From: Acidithiobacillus sp. HP-2
Lineage (GTDB): Bacteria; Pseudomonadota; Gammaproteobacteria; Acidithiobacillales; Acidithiobacillaceae
NCBI RefSeq assembly: GCF_015100155.1
Contig: NZ_JACKZA010000004.1
Location: forward strand, 124,001 to 188,000
Length of the DNA stretch: 64,000 bases
Direction: 5' to 3'
Below the pieces are notes generated by a model that did no database searches, was not told the origin of the DNA, and saw only the letters and a list, made by a program, of their open reading frames with translations. The position numbers were made by a program, and so were the translations under genes. Below, piece by piece: positions 34,661 to 45,500 of this stretch (within the stretch, counting starts at the first letter, position 1; the number at the start of each line of letters is the position of its first letter).

Positions 34661-37287
34661 TGATTGCCCAAGATAATAACGCGGTTATTCATCGCGAAGA
34701 TTATCAGCCGCCCCTTTATCGGATTACCGATGTTGCGCTGAATGTTCATCTGGACCCAGAAAACACCGAGGTGGAGGCCCGTCTGCATTTTCAGCGGCTG
34801 GGTTCCGAGCCGGTATCTGCGTTGCACCTGGACGGCGAATTCCTGGAACTGCTGAGTGTTTTGCGAGATGGTCAGCCCTTGGCGGAAAATTTGTTTCGTG
34901 CTGATGCGACGGGTTTGACCTTGTTGAACCCGGAGCCGGATTTTGTATTGGAAACCCGGGTTCGGATTCATCCTGCTGCCAATTCGACCCTTTCCGGTTT
35001 GTACTTTGCCGGTGGGCAGTTTTTGACGCAATGTGAGGCAGAGGGTTTCCGGCGTATTACCTATTATCTGGATCGTCCGGATTGTCTGGCCAAATTTACG
35101 GTGACTTTACACGCTTCCCGAAAAACCTGTCCGGTGTTGCTGGCCAATGGGAACTGCATTGCCCAGGGGGATGAAGGCAACGATTGGCATTGGGCGCGTT
35201 GGGAAGATCCTTATCCCAAGCCCGCTTACTTATTTGCGATGGTGGCCGGTGATCTGGCCGTACAGCGCGATGTTTTTGTTACACAATCCGGACGGTCGGT
35301 GACGCTGGAAATTTATGTGGCTGAACGGGACCTGGGAGCCTGCGACCAGGCCATGGAAAGCCTGAAGCGGGCCATGCGCTGGGATGAAGAGGTTTACGGG
35401 CGGGAATATGATCTGGATCGTTACATGATTGTGGCGACCGACAGCTTCAATATGGGGGCCATGGAAAACAAGGGCCTCAATATTTTCAACTCCAAATATG
35501 TGCTGGCCAGCCCTGAAACCGCCACCGATACGGATTATCAGGGCGTTGAATCGGTCATTGCTCATGAATACTTTCATAACTGGACGGGTAATCGGGTGAC
35601 CTTGCGGGACTGGTTTCAACTGAGCCTCAAAGAAGGTTTGACGGTATTTCGTGATCAGGAATTCAGTGCAGTTATGAATTCGCGCGGGGTGCAACGGATT
35701 GGCGATGTGCGACGTCTGCGTGCGGCCCAGTTTCCTGAAGATGCTGGCCCGCTGGCGCATCCGGTGCGTCCCGATGCCTATTCGGAAATCAACAATTTTT
35801 ACACGGCGACGGTGTATGAAAAGGGTGCGGAACTGGTGCGCATGATCCATACCCTGCTCGGCAAGGAAGGTTTTCGGCGGGGGACAGATCTGTATTTTGA
35901 ACGACATGATGGTCATGCGGTCACCATCGAAGATTTTGTGGAGGCCATGGAAGATGCCAACCACTATGATCTTTCCAGTTTTCGGCGCTGGTATTCTCAA
36001 GCCGGAACCCCACAAGTAAAGGCAGAAGGAAATTATGATCCCGCGAGTTGTTCCTACACGCTGACCCTACAGCAGTCCACCCCCGCCACGCCCGGACAGT
36101 CAAACAAGGAGCCGGTACCTGTTCCGGTGCGCATGGCTTTGCTCAACACCCAGGGAGAAAAAGCGGTTCTGGATAAAACAGGCGCAACCGAAAAGGTGAT
36201 TTTACTGGAGCAGGCCAGTCAAAGCTGGACTTTTGAGGACTTGCCCGATCCGGTGATCCCGTCCCTGTTGCGGGGTTTTTCTGCCCCGGTGCGCCTGGAT
36301 ATTGCTCTCGATGATCAGGCTCGCAGTTTTTTGGCCGGTGTGGATGATGATCCTTTCAATCGCTGGGAAAGCACCCAGGAGTTGGCCCTGAAATCTTTGC
36401 TGGAAGGGATGGAAAATCATAAGAAACTCGAGGCGTTGCCTGCGGCCTTGGCGCAGGCGCTGTCTGCCACACTGAAACAAAGCCAGATGGACCCGGCTTT
36501 TCGCGCGGAGTTGTTGACTTTGCCCAGCGAGGATTATATCGGTGAACAGATGGCGGTCATTGCGGTGGATGCCATTCATCAAGCGCGGGAGACCCTGCTC
36601 GATAAAATTGGCGCACATTTTCATGATGAATGGTTAGGATTGTATCAGGATCTTGCGGGCGCTTATGAGCGGGATGGGGCTTCCATTGGTCGTCGCCGTC
36701 TTCGGAATATGGCCTTGAGTTATCTGATTCATAGTGATCACAGTCGTCATGAGGACATGACCCTGCATGCGCGTCAGCAATATGTGCAGGCCGATAACAT
36801 GACAGACCGTCTGGCGGCTTTTCAGTTGCTGGTGCAGCATCCCAAACATGATGCCGAAGACATCCTTCTGGATTTTTACCAGAAATGGCAGGATTATCCG
36901 CTGGTGATCGACAAATGGTTCGCCATTCAGGCCATGGCACCGCGCCCCGATACCTTGCGCCAGATGCAGCATCTTTTGGTGCATCCGGCCTTTGACTGGA
37001 AAGTGCCCAATCGGGTGCGGGCGGTGTTGGGGGCTTTTTCCATGAATCCGACCTTATTTCATGCGGCTGATGGTTCAGGTTATGCTTTTTTTGCCGAGCA
37101 AATCCGTCGGCTGGATGATATCAACCCGCAAACTGCTGCCCGTCTGGCCACACCTCTCAGTCGTTGGCAGCGCTATGACAAGGTCCGCCAGCGAGGCATG
37201 ATGAATGCCCTGCAACTGTTGGCAGCAAAACCGAACCTGTCCCGCGACCTGACCGAGGTCATTCAGCGGTCATATCCTGCCGCTTAG
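34660..37287 (+). CDS. pepN: Aminopeptidase N (M1 family)
   Basis: An 875-residue zinc metallopeptidase that removes N-terminal residues from peptides in the cytoplasm. GAMENKGLNIFN is the exopeptidase motif, HEYFHNWTGNRVT with a later glutamate (LKEGLTVFRDQEF) forms the zinc site, and the C-terminal half is the helical DUF3458 domain. The ATG at 34660 overlaps the upstream stop; a TTG at 34651 is less likely. The end is convergent with the CYTH-CHAD gene, sharing 4 nt. Confidence 0.95.
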   Translation: MIAQDNNAVIHREDYQPPLYRITDVALNVHLDPENTEVEARLHFQRLGSEPVSALHLDGEFLELLSVLRDGQPLAENLFRADATGLTLLNPEPDFVLETRVRIHPAANSTLSGLYFAGGQFLTQCEAEGFRRITYYLDRPDCLAKFTVTLHASRKTCPVLLANGNCIAQGDEGNDWHWARWEDPYPKPAYLFAMVAGDLAVQRDVFVTQSGRSVTLEIYVAERDLGACDQAMESLKRAMRWDEEVYGREYDLDRYMIVATDSFNMGAMENKGLNIFNSKYVLASPETATDTDYQGVESVIAHEYFHNWTGNRVTLRDWFQLSLKEGLTVFRDQEFSAVMNSRGVQRIGDVRRLRAAQFPEDAGPLAHPVRPDAYSEINNFYTATVYEKGAELVRMIHTLLGKEGFRRGTDLYFERHDGHAVTIEDFVEAMEDANHYDLSSFRRWYSQAGTPQVKAEGNYDPASCSYTLTLQQSTPATPGQSNKEPVPVPVRMALLNTQGEKAVLDKTGATEKVILLEQASQSWTFEDLPDPVIPSLLRGFSAPVRLDIALDDQARSFLAGVDDDPFNRWESTQELALKSLLEGMENHKKLEALPAALAQALSATLKQSQMDPAFRAELLTLPSEDYIGEQMAVIAVDAIHQARETLLDKIGAHFHDEWLGLYQDLAGAYERDGASIGRRRLRNMALSYLIHSDHSRHEDMTLHARQQYVQADNMTDRLAAFQLLVQHPKHDAEDILLDFYQKWQDYPLVIDKWFAIQAMAPRPDTLRQMQHLLVHPAFDWKVPNRVRAVLGAFSMNPTLFHAADGSGYAFFAEQIRRLDDINPQTAARLATPLSRWQRYDKVRQRGMMNALQLLAAKPNLSRDLTEVIQRSYPAA

Positions 37288-38759
37288 CTATCCCAGGGGC
37301 GGGCCGTGGATTCCAGTCGCAGCCAGAATTTCTGGAATTTTTTACGCTGCCGGGCCTCACGGCCCTGCAGGAACCCCAATAACGCACCCGCCTGAAAAGC
37401 CACGCCGGCTTTGCGATTGTTGGCCAGGGGATGCAGATATTGGCCTGCCATGTCCGCATCGTGGATTTCTCCGGCAATACCCTGCAACGTCGCCAGTAAT
37501 TTCAGTAAGGCCTTGCTATCTTTTCCCGGCCATAACGGCGCCAGGGTGATCATCACATATCGCATGTTTTTGATACGGATGCGCAGGCTGTGTAAGGCTT
37601 CGGGATGATCCAGCAGCATTTTGCCGGCAGCCATCAGTTTGCGGTCTTCGCGATGTAATTGGGATTCGCTGAAATCCTGCAGATTTTTGGCGTGGGTCAA
37701 TGGATGTCGCATTAAACTGGCCCAGAGTTTCAGCAGGATGGCGACCAGTTGCGGTAATTGTTCGGCCTGCTGGGGTGCTTGCGCCGATAAAATATCCTGC
37801 AAGGGGGCGGGGTCCAGGGTCATGATCGCGGCAATGTCGGTCCAGTATCCCAGCAGGGCTTCATAATCACGTTTGTGGTTTTGCTGGTGAAACCATTCCT
37901 GAAGCGCGAGGCGGTAGGGTTGCAATAGATTGTCCGGGTCGAGCACGCGGCAAAAGCGCAAGGTTGATCTGAGGCTGCGCACGCTTTTACGCAGGTCATG
38001 AAAACTATCCGCAGAAGTTTTGGCCCAGTGTTTGCGTGTATCGTGAATAATTTGCTGGAGTTGCCAGGTCAGTATCTGGCTGAAAGCACTGCCAGCATTT
38101 TCCCGGCGGTGCAGAGGCCATGCCGTGTCGCGCGGTTTTTCATCGGCAATCAGACCGGCCAGGCGCAACCCGCGAAACAATTTGCTTTCCTGGTCGGGAA
38201 TCAGGGGAAGATCCTGACAGAGGGCTGCGCCCATTTCGAGCACTGCCGCTGCATTCCCCTGAGCAAGTTCCAGCTCCACCTCGCGGATGGGTTCGCTCTG
38301 GCCTCTGGCCAGAATTTCTCCGCGATCAAGCGCTACAATGATTTCACTGCCATCGGTGTGGGTAACCCGGCTTTCGTGGCGTTCGAAACGGGTTTCCAGA
38401 ATGACCTGCAAGTCCAGTTCCGTGAAGGGTGCAAGCATGGCGGCGGCTTCACTATCGGTGAAGACGCTCAGGTCGGGCTGGTTACTGGCGACCGGTACAT
38501 TCCACTCCGGACGTTGGTGCAGTCCGCCGGCGGACTGGCCGCTGGCCTTGAGGGTGGCTATCCAGGCCTCTCCTTCGCGGCGCACACGGTAGGCCAGACG
38601 CGCGCGCTGCAGGGCGCTGTCCCGACTATCAAAATAAAACGCATGCAACTGAAGTGGAGGTTCTTTGCTGATGGCCAGTAGAGGATGTTCGGCAATACGT
38701 TTCCAGACTGGAGCCGTATCGTCCATAATCTGTAATTTAAGTTCCTCTTCCACCACCAT
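37284..38759 (-). CDS. CYTH and CHAD domain-containing protein (inorganic polyphosphate-associated)
   Basis: A 491-residue protein. The N-terminal CYTH domain starts with the EEELKLQI signature (the ExExK motif) and continues with YFDSRDSALQRARLAYRVRREG and WIATLKASG; it resembles triphosphate tunnel enzymes. The C-terminal CHAD domain is helical with histidine/arginine-rich motifs (FHDLRKSVRSLRSTLRFCRVL, LHSLRIRIKNMRYVMI) that in other proteins bind polyphosphate. It ends the minus-strand run with a ParA-like ATPase and ppk1. It overlaps the ATPase gene by 23 nt and pepN by 4 nt. Confidence 0.88.
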   Translation of the reverse strand: MVVEEELKLQIMDDTAPVWKRIAEHPLLAISKEPPLQLHAFYFDSRDSALQRARLAYRVRREGEAWIATLKASGQSAGGLHQRPEWNVPVASNQPDLSVFTDSEAAAMLAPFTELDLQVILETRFERHESRVTHTDGSEIIVALDRGEILARGQSEPIREVELELAQGNAAAVLEMGAALCQDLPLIPDQESKLFRGLRLAGLIADEKPRDTAWPLHRRENAGSAFSQILTWQLQQIIHDTRKHWAKTSADSFHDLRKSVRSLRSTLRFCRVLDPDNLLQPYRLALQEWFHQQNHKRDYEALLGYWTDIAAIMTLDPAPLQDILSAQAPQQAEQLPQLVAILLKLWASLMRHPLTHAKNLQDFSESQLHREDRKLMAAGKMLLDHPEALHSLRIRIKNMRYVMITLAPLWPGKDSKALLKLLATLQGIAGEIHDADMAGQYLHPLANNRKAGVAFQAGALLGFLQGREARQRKKFQKFWLRLESTARPWDS

Positions 38760-39375
38760 CTCCCATCACAAAATTCAGTATGCGTACCCATTGCGGCAAT
38801 TCATTGCGGTTTTCTGTGGCACGCATGTCGGCAATTCCGGCACCACATTGGGCGGCACGGACGTAAATCTGACTATCCCGCAAGGTCGCCACCACGGGCA
38901 GGTTCCATTCACTCAGGACACTTTGCAGATGCTGGGCACCCCGGGTACGCGCATTTACCCGATTGGCAATCACCCCCATCCGCACTCTACCTTTACGGTA
39001 ACGCTTGATTTCTTCCAGTTTTTGCAAAAAGAGCTGGCTGGCATCCAGATCAAAAAGGGAGGGGCCGATGGGTACCAGCAGAACCTCTACCTCACCCAGC
39101 ATATCTTCAAGGCGTTTCTTTTTGAGTCCTGCAGGGGCATCCATGACCACATAGTCACTGGCGGGATAATCACGGAAGTCTCGTTCGGCATCTTCCACCA
39201 CATTCAGCCTGGGGAGCAGGGGAGAGCGGCGTTTGACCCAGTGGGAAGAAGACTGCTGGGTATCCAGATCGGCAAGGAGAACCGTCCCACGCAGCGCCAG
39301 AAGGCTGGCCAGATTGGTGGCCACAGTGGTTTTGCCTGCACCCCCCTTGCTGTTGAGGACCAGGATTCTGATCAT
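38737..39375 (-). CDS. ParA/MinD-like ATPase
   Basis: A 212-residue deviant Walker A ATPase (NSKGGAGKTTVATNLASLLA with the signature lysine), Walker A' LLADLDTQQSSSHW, and DYVVMDAPAGL as the Walker B part. ParA-like proteins place plasmids, chromosomes or large protein complexes in the cell. No ParB partner or parS-like repeats are present. It lies 15 bp after ppk1 and overlaps the CYTH-CHAD gene, so it may position polyphosphate granules; this role is inferred from context only. Confidence 0.85.
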   Translation of the reverse strand: MIRILVLNSKGGAGKTTVATNLASLLALRGTVLLADLDTQQSSSHWVKRRSPLLPRLNVVEDAERDFRDYPASDYVVMDAPAGLKKKRLEDMLGEVEVLLVPIGPSLFDLDASQLFLQKLEEIKRYRKGRVRMGVIANRVNARTRGAQHLQSVLSEWNLPVVATLRDSQIYVRAAQCGAGIADMRATENRNELPQWVRILNFVMGDGGGRGT

Positions 39376-39390
39376 CGCTATGGCTCCTTT

Positions 39391-41496
39391 TTAGCCATGA
39401 TGACTGCTGCGATCATAATGCCGCAGCAGGGTTTCCTGGGCGGATTGACAGTCATCTTCCGGGCTTCGGCGCAAATGTTCATAGCTGCCGTCCGCCTTCA
39501 TGAGCCAGGCGTTGCAGTCATCCTGCAGATAAAGCTGCAGGGTTTCCTCGAGAACCCGGGCGCGGAGGTCCGGGTCCTGTATTGGAACGGCAACCTCCAG
39601 GCGTCTAAACAGGTTGCGTCCCATCCAGTCTGCGCTGGAAATCCACAGCTTGGGATGCCGTCCATTGCCGAAATAATAAACCCGGCTGTGTTCCAGAAAG
39701 CGACCGACAATGGAGCGCACCCGAATATGCTCGGAAACGCCGGGGATGCCGGGACGCAGGGCGCAGGCACCGCGCACTACCAGATCAATTTCGACGCCCG
39801 CCTGAGAGGCCCGATACAGGGCACGAATCAACTCCGGGTCTACCAGTGCGTTGACCCGTGCCAGAATACGTCCTTCGCTACCCCTGCGGGTTTCTGCTTC
39901 AATGGCCTGAATAAGCGCGTTGAACAGCGTAAAAGGGCTTTGCAGCAGGCGCCGCAACTGAGGCACCTTGCCCATGCCGGTGATGTGCATGAACAGGTCA
40001 TTCATGTCGGCGGTAATGTCCGTATCGGCGGTCAACAGGCTCAAGTCGGTATAAATCCTGGCGTTGCGGGGGTGGTAGTTGCCCGTGCCGAGATGGCCGT
40101 AAAGGCGGATACCTCCTTCCTCACGGCGTAATACCAGAATCATTTTGGCATGGACTTTGTGGTTGACGACCCCGTACACGACCTGTACGCCTACTTCTTC
40201 CAGACGCTCGGCCATGTGGATGTTGTTGGCTTCATCAAAGCGGGCTTTGAGTTCAACCACGGCAGTGACCTGCTTGCCCGCCAGAGCCGCCTCAATCAGC
40301 GCCTCAATCAGGGGCGAGTCAGGGGTGGTGCGATAGAGGGTCTGCTTGATGGCAATAACCTGGGGATCACTAGCCGCCTGACGCAGAAAATCAAGCACCG
40401 GATTAAAGCTCTGGTAGGGGTGATGCAGCAAAATGGGTGCTTCACGCAGGCGCGCAAAAATATTTTCCGGCCGGGAACAGACGCTGGGAAGCCCCGGTAC
40501 GAAAGAGGGAAAGAGCAGGTCCTGGCGCGGCACCATGTCAATAATGGCCGCCAGCCTGGACAGGTTCACCGGTCCGGCCAGTGAATAGAGATTGTCATCC
40601 ACCAGTTCAAAGTGTTTGAGCAGATAATCGACGACTTCGCGGGGGCAGTTATTGGCGACTTCCAGGCGTACAGCTTCCCCGAAAGGACGCATGGGCAATT
40701 CGTCCACCAATGCGTCCAGAAGGTTATCCACTTCTTCCTCATCCACAAACAGTTCGCTGTTACGGGTGACCCTGAACTGATAAAAACCGAGAATTTTCAG
40801 GCCGGGAAACAGTGCGGTGACGTGTTCGTGAATGATGGAGGAAAGAAAAACAAAATCACTGGGACCCGCCAGGTGGGGAGGAATCTGGATGATTCGGGGA
40901 AGAATCCTGGGGGCCTGGACGATGGCAATGGGGCTGCGTCGTCCGTAAGCATCCTGTCCTTCCAGCACAATGGCAAAATTCAGACCCTTGTTTTGCACTT
41001 TAGGAAAGGGGTGCGCCGGGTCCAGGCTGAGAGGCGTCAGCAAGGGCATGACTTCGGTCTGAAAATAATTGCTGATCCAGCGCTTCTGTGCAGCTCGCCA
41101 TTCCTTGCGCCGCAGCAGCCTAATGCCTTCTTTGGCCAGAGCCGGGAGCAGACGCTGGTTCAGGCAGAGATATTGTTCCTGGATGATTTCATGGGCCATT
41201 TGCGCCACGGCTGCAATTTCCCGATCTGGTCCCAGCATGTCAGGCCCCAAGGGTCCGGCACCAAATTTGCGCCTTTGCAGTAATCCAGCCATGCGTACTT
41301 CAAAAAATTCATCAAGATTGCTGGAAACAATGGTCAGAAAGCGCAAGCGCTCCAGCAAGGGTACGCGTGGATCATCAGCCAGTGCCAGCACCCGCTGATT
41401 AAAGGCGAGAATACTCAGATCACGATTGAAATAGAGCTCTGCATTATCCAGAGATACCGGGTTTTCTGCGGATTCTGACTGATCGCTTTCAGTCAT
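39391..41496 (-). CDS. ppk1: Polyphosphate kinase 1
   Basis: A 701-residue PPK1 that makes long polyphosphate from ATP. The N-terminal helical domain is [20 protein letters not shown] and [19 protein letters not shown], followed by the head domain and two phospholipase D-like domains. The autophosphorylated histidine lies in [15 protein letters not shown], with [15 protein letters not shown] and the C-terminal [23 protein letters not shown]. The start overlaps the folD stop by 8 nt. Polyphosphate supports metal and acid tolerance in acidophiles. Confidence 0.96.
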   Translation of the reverse strand: MTESDQSESAENPVSLDNAELYFNRDLSILAFNQRVLALADDPRVPLLERLRFLTIVSSNLDEFFEVRMAGLLQRRKFGAGPLGPDMLGPDREIAAVAQMAHEIIQEQYLCLNQRLLPALAKEGIRLLRRKEWRAAQKRWISNYFQTEVMPLLTPLSLDPAHPFPKVQNKGLNFAIVLEGQDAYGRRSPIAIVQAPRILPRIIQIPPHLAGPSDFVFLSSIIHEHVTALFPGLKILGFYQFRVTRNSELFVDEEEVDNLLDALVDELPMRPFGEAVRLEVANNCPREVVDYLLKHFELVDDNLYSLAGPVNLSRLAAIIDMVPRQDLLFPSFVPGLPSVCSRPENIFARLREAPILLHHPYQSFNPVLDFLRQAASDPQVIAIKQTLYRTTPDSPLIEALIEAALAGKQVTAVVELKARFDEANNIHMAERLEEVGVQVVYGVVNHKVHAKMILVLRREEGGIRLYGHLGTGNYHPRNARIYTDLSLLTADTDITADMNDLFMHITGMGKVPQLRRLLQSPFTLFNALIQAIEAETRRGSEGRILARVNALVDPELIRALYRASQAGVEIDLVVRGACALRPGIPGVSEHIRVRSIVGRFLEHSRVYYFGNGRHPKLWISSADWMGRNLFRRLEVAVPIQDPDLRARVLEETLQLYLQDDCNAWLMKADGSYEHLRRSPEDDCQSAQETLLRHYDRSSHHG

Positions 41497-42355
41497 GACG
41501 TTGGCGCATCCTCTGCTCGGCGGCTATTAACGTGTTTTGCAGGAGTGTAGCCACGGTCATGGGTCCGACTCCGCCGGGAACCGGTGTAATCCAGGCTGCC
41601 CGCTTTTCGGCTTCGGCAAAGTCTACATCGCCGGTCAGGCGACCATCAGGCAAACGATTGATACCAACATCAATGACCACCGCGCCTTCACGAATCCACT
41701 GACCAGGAATCAAACCCGGCTTGCCAGCGGCAGCAATCAGGAGTTCTGCCCGCTCCACATGGGCCTGAAGGTTGCGGGTAAAGCGATGACAGACCGTGAC
41801 AGTGGCCCCTGCCAGCAATAACTCCATAGCCATGGGTCGTCCGACAATGTTGGACGCACCAACAATCACCGCCTCTTTGCCGCGAACATCCAGGTCAATT
41901 TCATCAAGCAGGGTCATGATACCGGCAGGTGTGCAGGAACGCAGCAGGGGCGCGCGGAGGGCGAGACGCCCGACGTTATAGGGATGAAAGCCATCCACAT
42001 CTTTTTCGACGGCTATGGCTTCAATGATGACTTCAGGATCAAACTGGGGGGGGAGGGGTAATTGCACGAGAATACCATCAATGCTGTCATCAGCATTTAA
42101 CCCGGCTATTTTCTGGAGCAATTGTTCAGGACTGCTTGCAGCCGGGAGATTTACCGCCAGAGAATGGATCCCCACGCTTTTGCAGGTGTCGCGTTTTTTC
42201 TGGACATAAACTTCGGAGGCCGGATTGTTGCCTACCAGAACCACTGCCAGGCCAGGAGCCCGACCATGGTTTTTGAGAAAAGCACGACTTTTTTCGGCGA
42301 TTTCTGCCTGCAGTTTCTTGGCAATGGCTTTTCCATCAATGCGTTGCGCAGTCAT
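41489..42355 (-). CDS. folD: Methylenetetrahydrofolate dehydrogenase/cyclohydrolase FolD
   Basis: A 288-residue bifunctional enzyme interconverting methylene-, methenyl- and formyl-tetrahydrofolate. Motifs include [22 protein letters not shown] (with the catalytic lysine), [14 protein letters not shown] and the NADP-binding [17 protein letters not shown], plus the closing [19 protein letters not shown]. It overlaps the ppk1 start by 8 nt, so one transcript is likely. The 203-bp gap upstream (42356-42558) contains the solo palindrome arm. Confidence 0.95.
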   Translation of the reverse strand: MTAQRIDGKAIAKKLQAEIAEKSRAFLKNHGRAPGLAVVLVGNNPASEVYVQKKRDTCKSVGIHSLAVNLPAASSPEQLLQKIAGLNADDSIDGILVQLPLPPQFDPEVIIEAIAVEKDVDGFHPYNVGRLALRAPLLRSCTPAGIMTLLDEIDLDVRGKEAVIVGASNIVGRPMAMELLLAGATVTVCHRFTRNLQAHVERAELLIAAAGKPGLIPGQWIREGAVVIDVGINRLPDGRLTGDVDFAEAEKRAAWITPVPGGVGPMTVATLLQNTLIAAEQRMRQRHD

Positions 42356-42487
42356 TGCTTCCCCTGCGCTGAAGCTGAATGGCCTGGGGAAACCTTCTTT
42401 ATCATGAAATTAACCTTATGAATGATCTGCGTCGTTTTAAATACTCTAATATCCCAACATTCTTCTGTTCCCTCGATTTTTTGTCAA

Positions 42488-42522
42488 GCAAAAAGCTTCC
42501 CGGCCCACCGCCGTGTTCAGGG
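42488..42522. repeat. Solo right arm of the palindromic element (partial copy 3)
   Basis: About 35 bp matching the right outer arm of the element at 17836-18035 (GCAAAAAGCTTCCCGG then CCCACC and CCGT), with one substitution and one inserted base. The core hairpin and the left arm are absent from this 203-bp gap between folD and the RND permease gene, which here are in the same orientation. It ends 37 bp before the RND stop codon. Confidence 0.6.
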
Positions 42523-42558
42523 GGCCAGTATCCGGTCTGCTCCCTCCGAAGACCCGCT

Positions 42559-45500
42559 TCAGGAAGCAGGCTCAGCCGGGGTTTCGCTCCCCCGCAAATT
42601 CTTGGCCAGCACCATATACATGGCGGGTACCACGAACAGCGAGAATAGCGCGCCAATGCCCAAGCCGGTGAAAATGACCAGGCCCATCTGGAAACGACTC
42701 ACGGCGCCGGGTCCATTCATGAGGAGCAGGGGGAGAACCCCGAGTACCATGGCTCCGGTGGTCATCAGAATCGGACGCAGACGGATACTCGACGCCTTTT
42801 CCACCGCTTCGCGTTTGCCCAAGCCCTCGTGACGCTGGATTTCATTGGCAAACTGCACAATCAGAATACCCTGCTTGGCAATCAGACCGATCAGGGTAAT
42901 CAGCCCCACCTCCGTATAAATATTGATGGAGGCCAGCCCCAGGCTGACAAATATCAGTGCACCACTGATGGACATGGGAACAGTGATCAGCACAATCAAG
43001 GGGTCCCGGAAACTTTCAAACTGAGCCGCCAACAATAGGTAAATCAGTATGATAGCCAGTGCAAAAGTGGTCAGCAATCCACCACTTTCCTGCATGTACT
43101 CGCGCGACTGGCTGGCGTAATTGACCGAAAAGTCCTTGGGCATGATTTTTTCAGCCGTGCTCCGGAAGAAGTCCAGGGACTGCCCCATGGTTACTCCCGG
43201 CTTGGGAACCGCCTGAATGGTGACTGAGTTGAGCTGTTGAAACTGCGGCAGAAACTGGGGTTCAACCTTGGTTTCGATGGATACGACTGTTGACAGGGGC
43301 ACCATTTGACCCGTTGCCGTGGCAATATAATAGTCCTTGAGGGCCTCCGGGTCTGTGCGGAACTTGTCCGGCACCTGGGGAATAACCTTGTAGCTGCGTC
43401 CCTGCATGTCAAAGCGGTTGACATAGTTGCCGCCCAGCAAAGGTTGCAGATCCTGGGCAATTTCCGCCATGGTCAAACCCAGATTGGCGGCAATATTGCG
43501 ATGGATTTTCAGCACCAGTTCCGGATTGTCAATGCGCAGGTCCTTGGTCACATAGAAGAACATGCCACTCTGGTAAGCCTTGGCTATGACCTGATCGGCC
43601 ACCTGATCCATTTTGTCGTAGCTGCCGGGGCTCTGCAGAACAAATTGTACCGGCAGGCCGCCCGCAGATCCTGGTAAAGGTGGCGGTAAGAAAGAAGCCA
43701 CCTGCAGCCCAGGTACGCTTTGCAATTGCTGCTGCAATTTGGGCTGAATCTGCATGGCCGTAACCGAACGATCAGACCAGTTGGTCAAACGCATGCCTGC
43801 AAAAAGGCTATTGGTTCCACCACCACTGCCGACGGAAATTCCGGTGACCATGAAGGTCGCCTTTTTTTCCGGATAGTTATTGAACACCTTCAAAATCTGC
43901 TTGCCGTAATGAGCCAGTCGGTCCGGGGTGATAGTCGGACCACCAGTGCCGGCATTGAAAATAATGCCCTGATCTTCCTGTGGTGCCAGTTCCGATTTGG
44001 AAGTGGAGAACAGGAAGTAAATGCTGCCGAATACGACAATGGCAAAGAGCATGACTACGGGCACAAAATTCAGGACACCATGCAGAATACGATCATAAAA
44101 ACGTCTTAAACCTACAAAGCGCTGATCGATGAAGTGTTCAAAACCGTGTTCCTTGGTGGGCTTCAAGACCTTGCTGGAGAGCATGGGCGACAGCGTCAAA
44201 GCCACAATCATGGAGATCAACACCGCTGCTACCAGGGTAAAGGCAAATTCTCCAAACAGACTGCCGGTCAGTCCACCCATAAAGCCAATCGGCGCAAACA
44301 CCGCAATCAAGGTGGTGGACATGACGATAATCGGACCACCCAGTTCGCGTCCGGTCAGCAAGGCGGCATCAAAAGGGCTTTTGCCTTCATCAATATGCCG
44401 ATGCACGTTTTCTACAACGATAATGGCGTCATCCACCACCAGCCCAATGGCCAGAACCACTGCCAGCAGGGTCAGCAGATTGATGGTGAAGCCCATCGAC
44501 CACATGATCAGGCCCGCGCCAACAATGGACAGGGGAATGGCCACCGCCGGAATAACCACTGCCCGGAATGAGCCGAGGAAGAGGAAAATAACCAGCACGA
44601 CCACCGCCAGGGTGATACCAATGGTCATCAATACTTCATCGATGGAAGCCTTGATAAATGCACTGGCGTCATAAGGAATTTCTTCGTGCATACCCGGTGG
44701 CAGACTTTTTTTGAGTTTTGCCAGAGAGCTTTTGACACCGGCGGCTACATCCAGAGAATTGGCAGAGGGGGATTCCTGAATGCCGATGAACGCTGCCGGT
44801 TTACCATCATAAAATGCCTGGGAATCATAATTTTGTGCACCGAGTTCAACATGGGCGACATCTTTCAGGCGAATCAGAGTGTTGCCCGACTGTTTGATGA
44901 CCAGGTCACGGAATTCACTGACATTGTGCAGGCTGGTAGTGGCAACAATGGTGTCTTGTACGGTTTTACCCCGGGTCCGCCCGACGGCCGAGATGAAATC
45001 ATTGGCTGTCAACGCTTGAGAAACCTGGGCAGCGGTCACATTGAGTGCGGCCATTTTCTGCGGGTTCAGCCAGACGCGCATGGCATAGGTATTCCCATTG
45101 CCAGCACCAGGGGGCAAAATCTGTGCCTCACCAACACCATGTACCGAGGCCAGACGCGGTTGCGCCACGCGCAGCAAATAATCAGTAATTTGTTGCTGAC
45201 TGAGCTGATCTCCGTAAAAAGCGATATACATCAAATCCGTTGTGTCGCCCACTGTGACGTTGATCACGGGCAACTGGCTACCCGTGGGCAACTGATCAGT
45301 CACCTGCTGGACTTTGGACTGAATGTTGGCCACTGCGGCACTGGGGCTGTAATTCAGCTTCATGTACACCGTAATGGTGGAGGACCCCTCCGCACTGTTG
45401 GAGGTCATGTAGTTGATGTCCGGAGCGCTGGCAATGACCTTTTCAAGACGTGCAGTAATAAAGCCCTGCACGGTGCTGGGACTGGCACCGGGGTAAGCCG

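Noticed and set aside
38665-40131. A 488-codon open frame on the plus strand opposite the ParA-like and ppk1 genes
   Set aside because: It has no recognisable domain, no convincing ribosome site, and lies wholly antisense to well supported genes; it reflects codon bias on the opposite strand.
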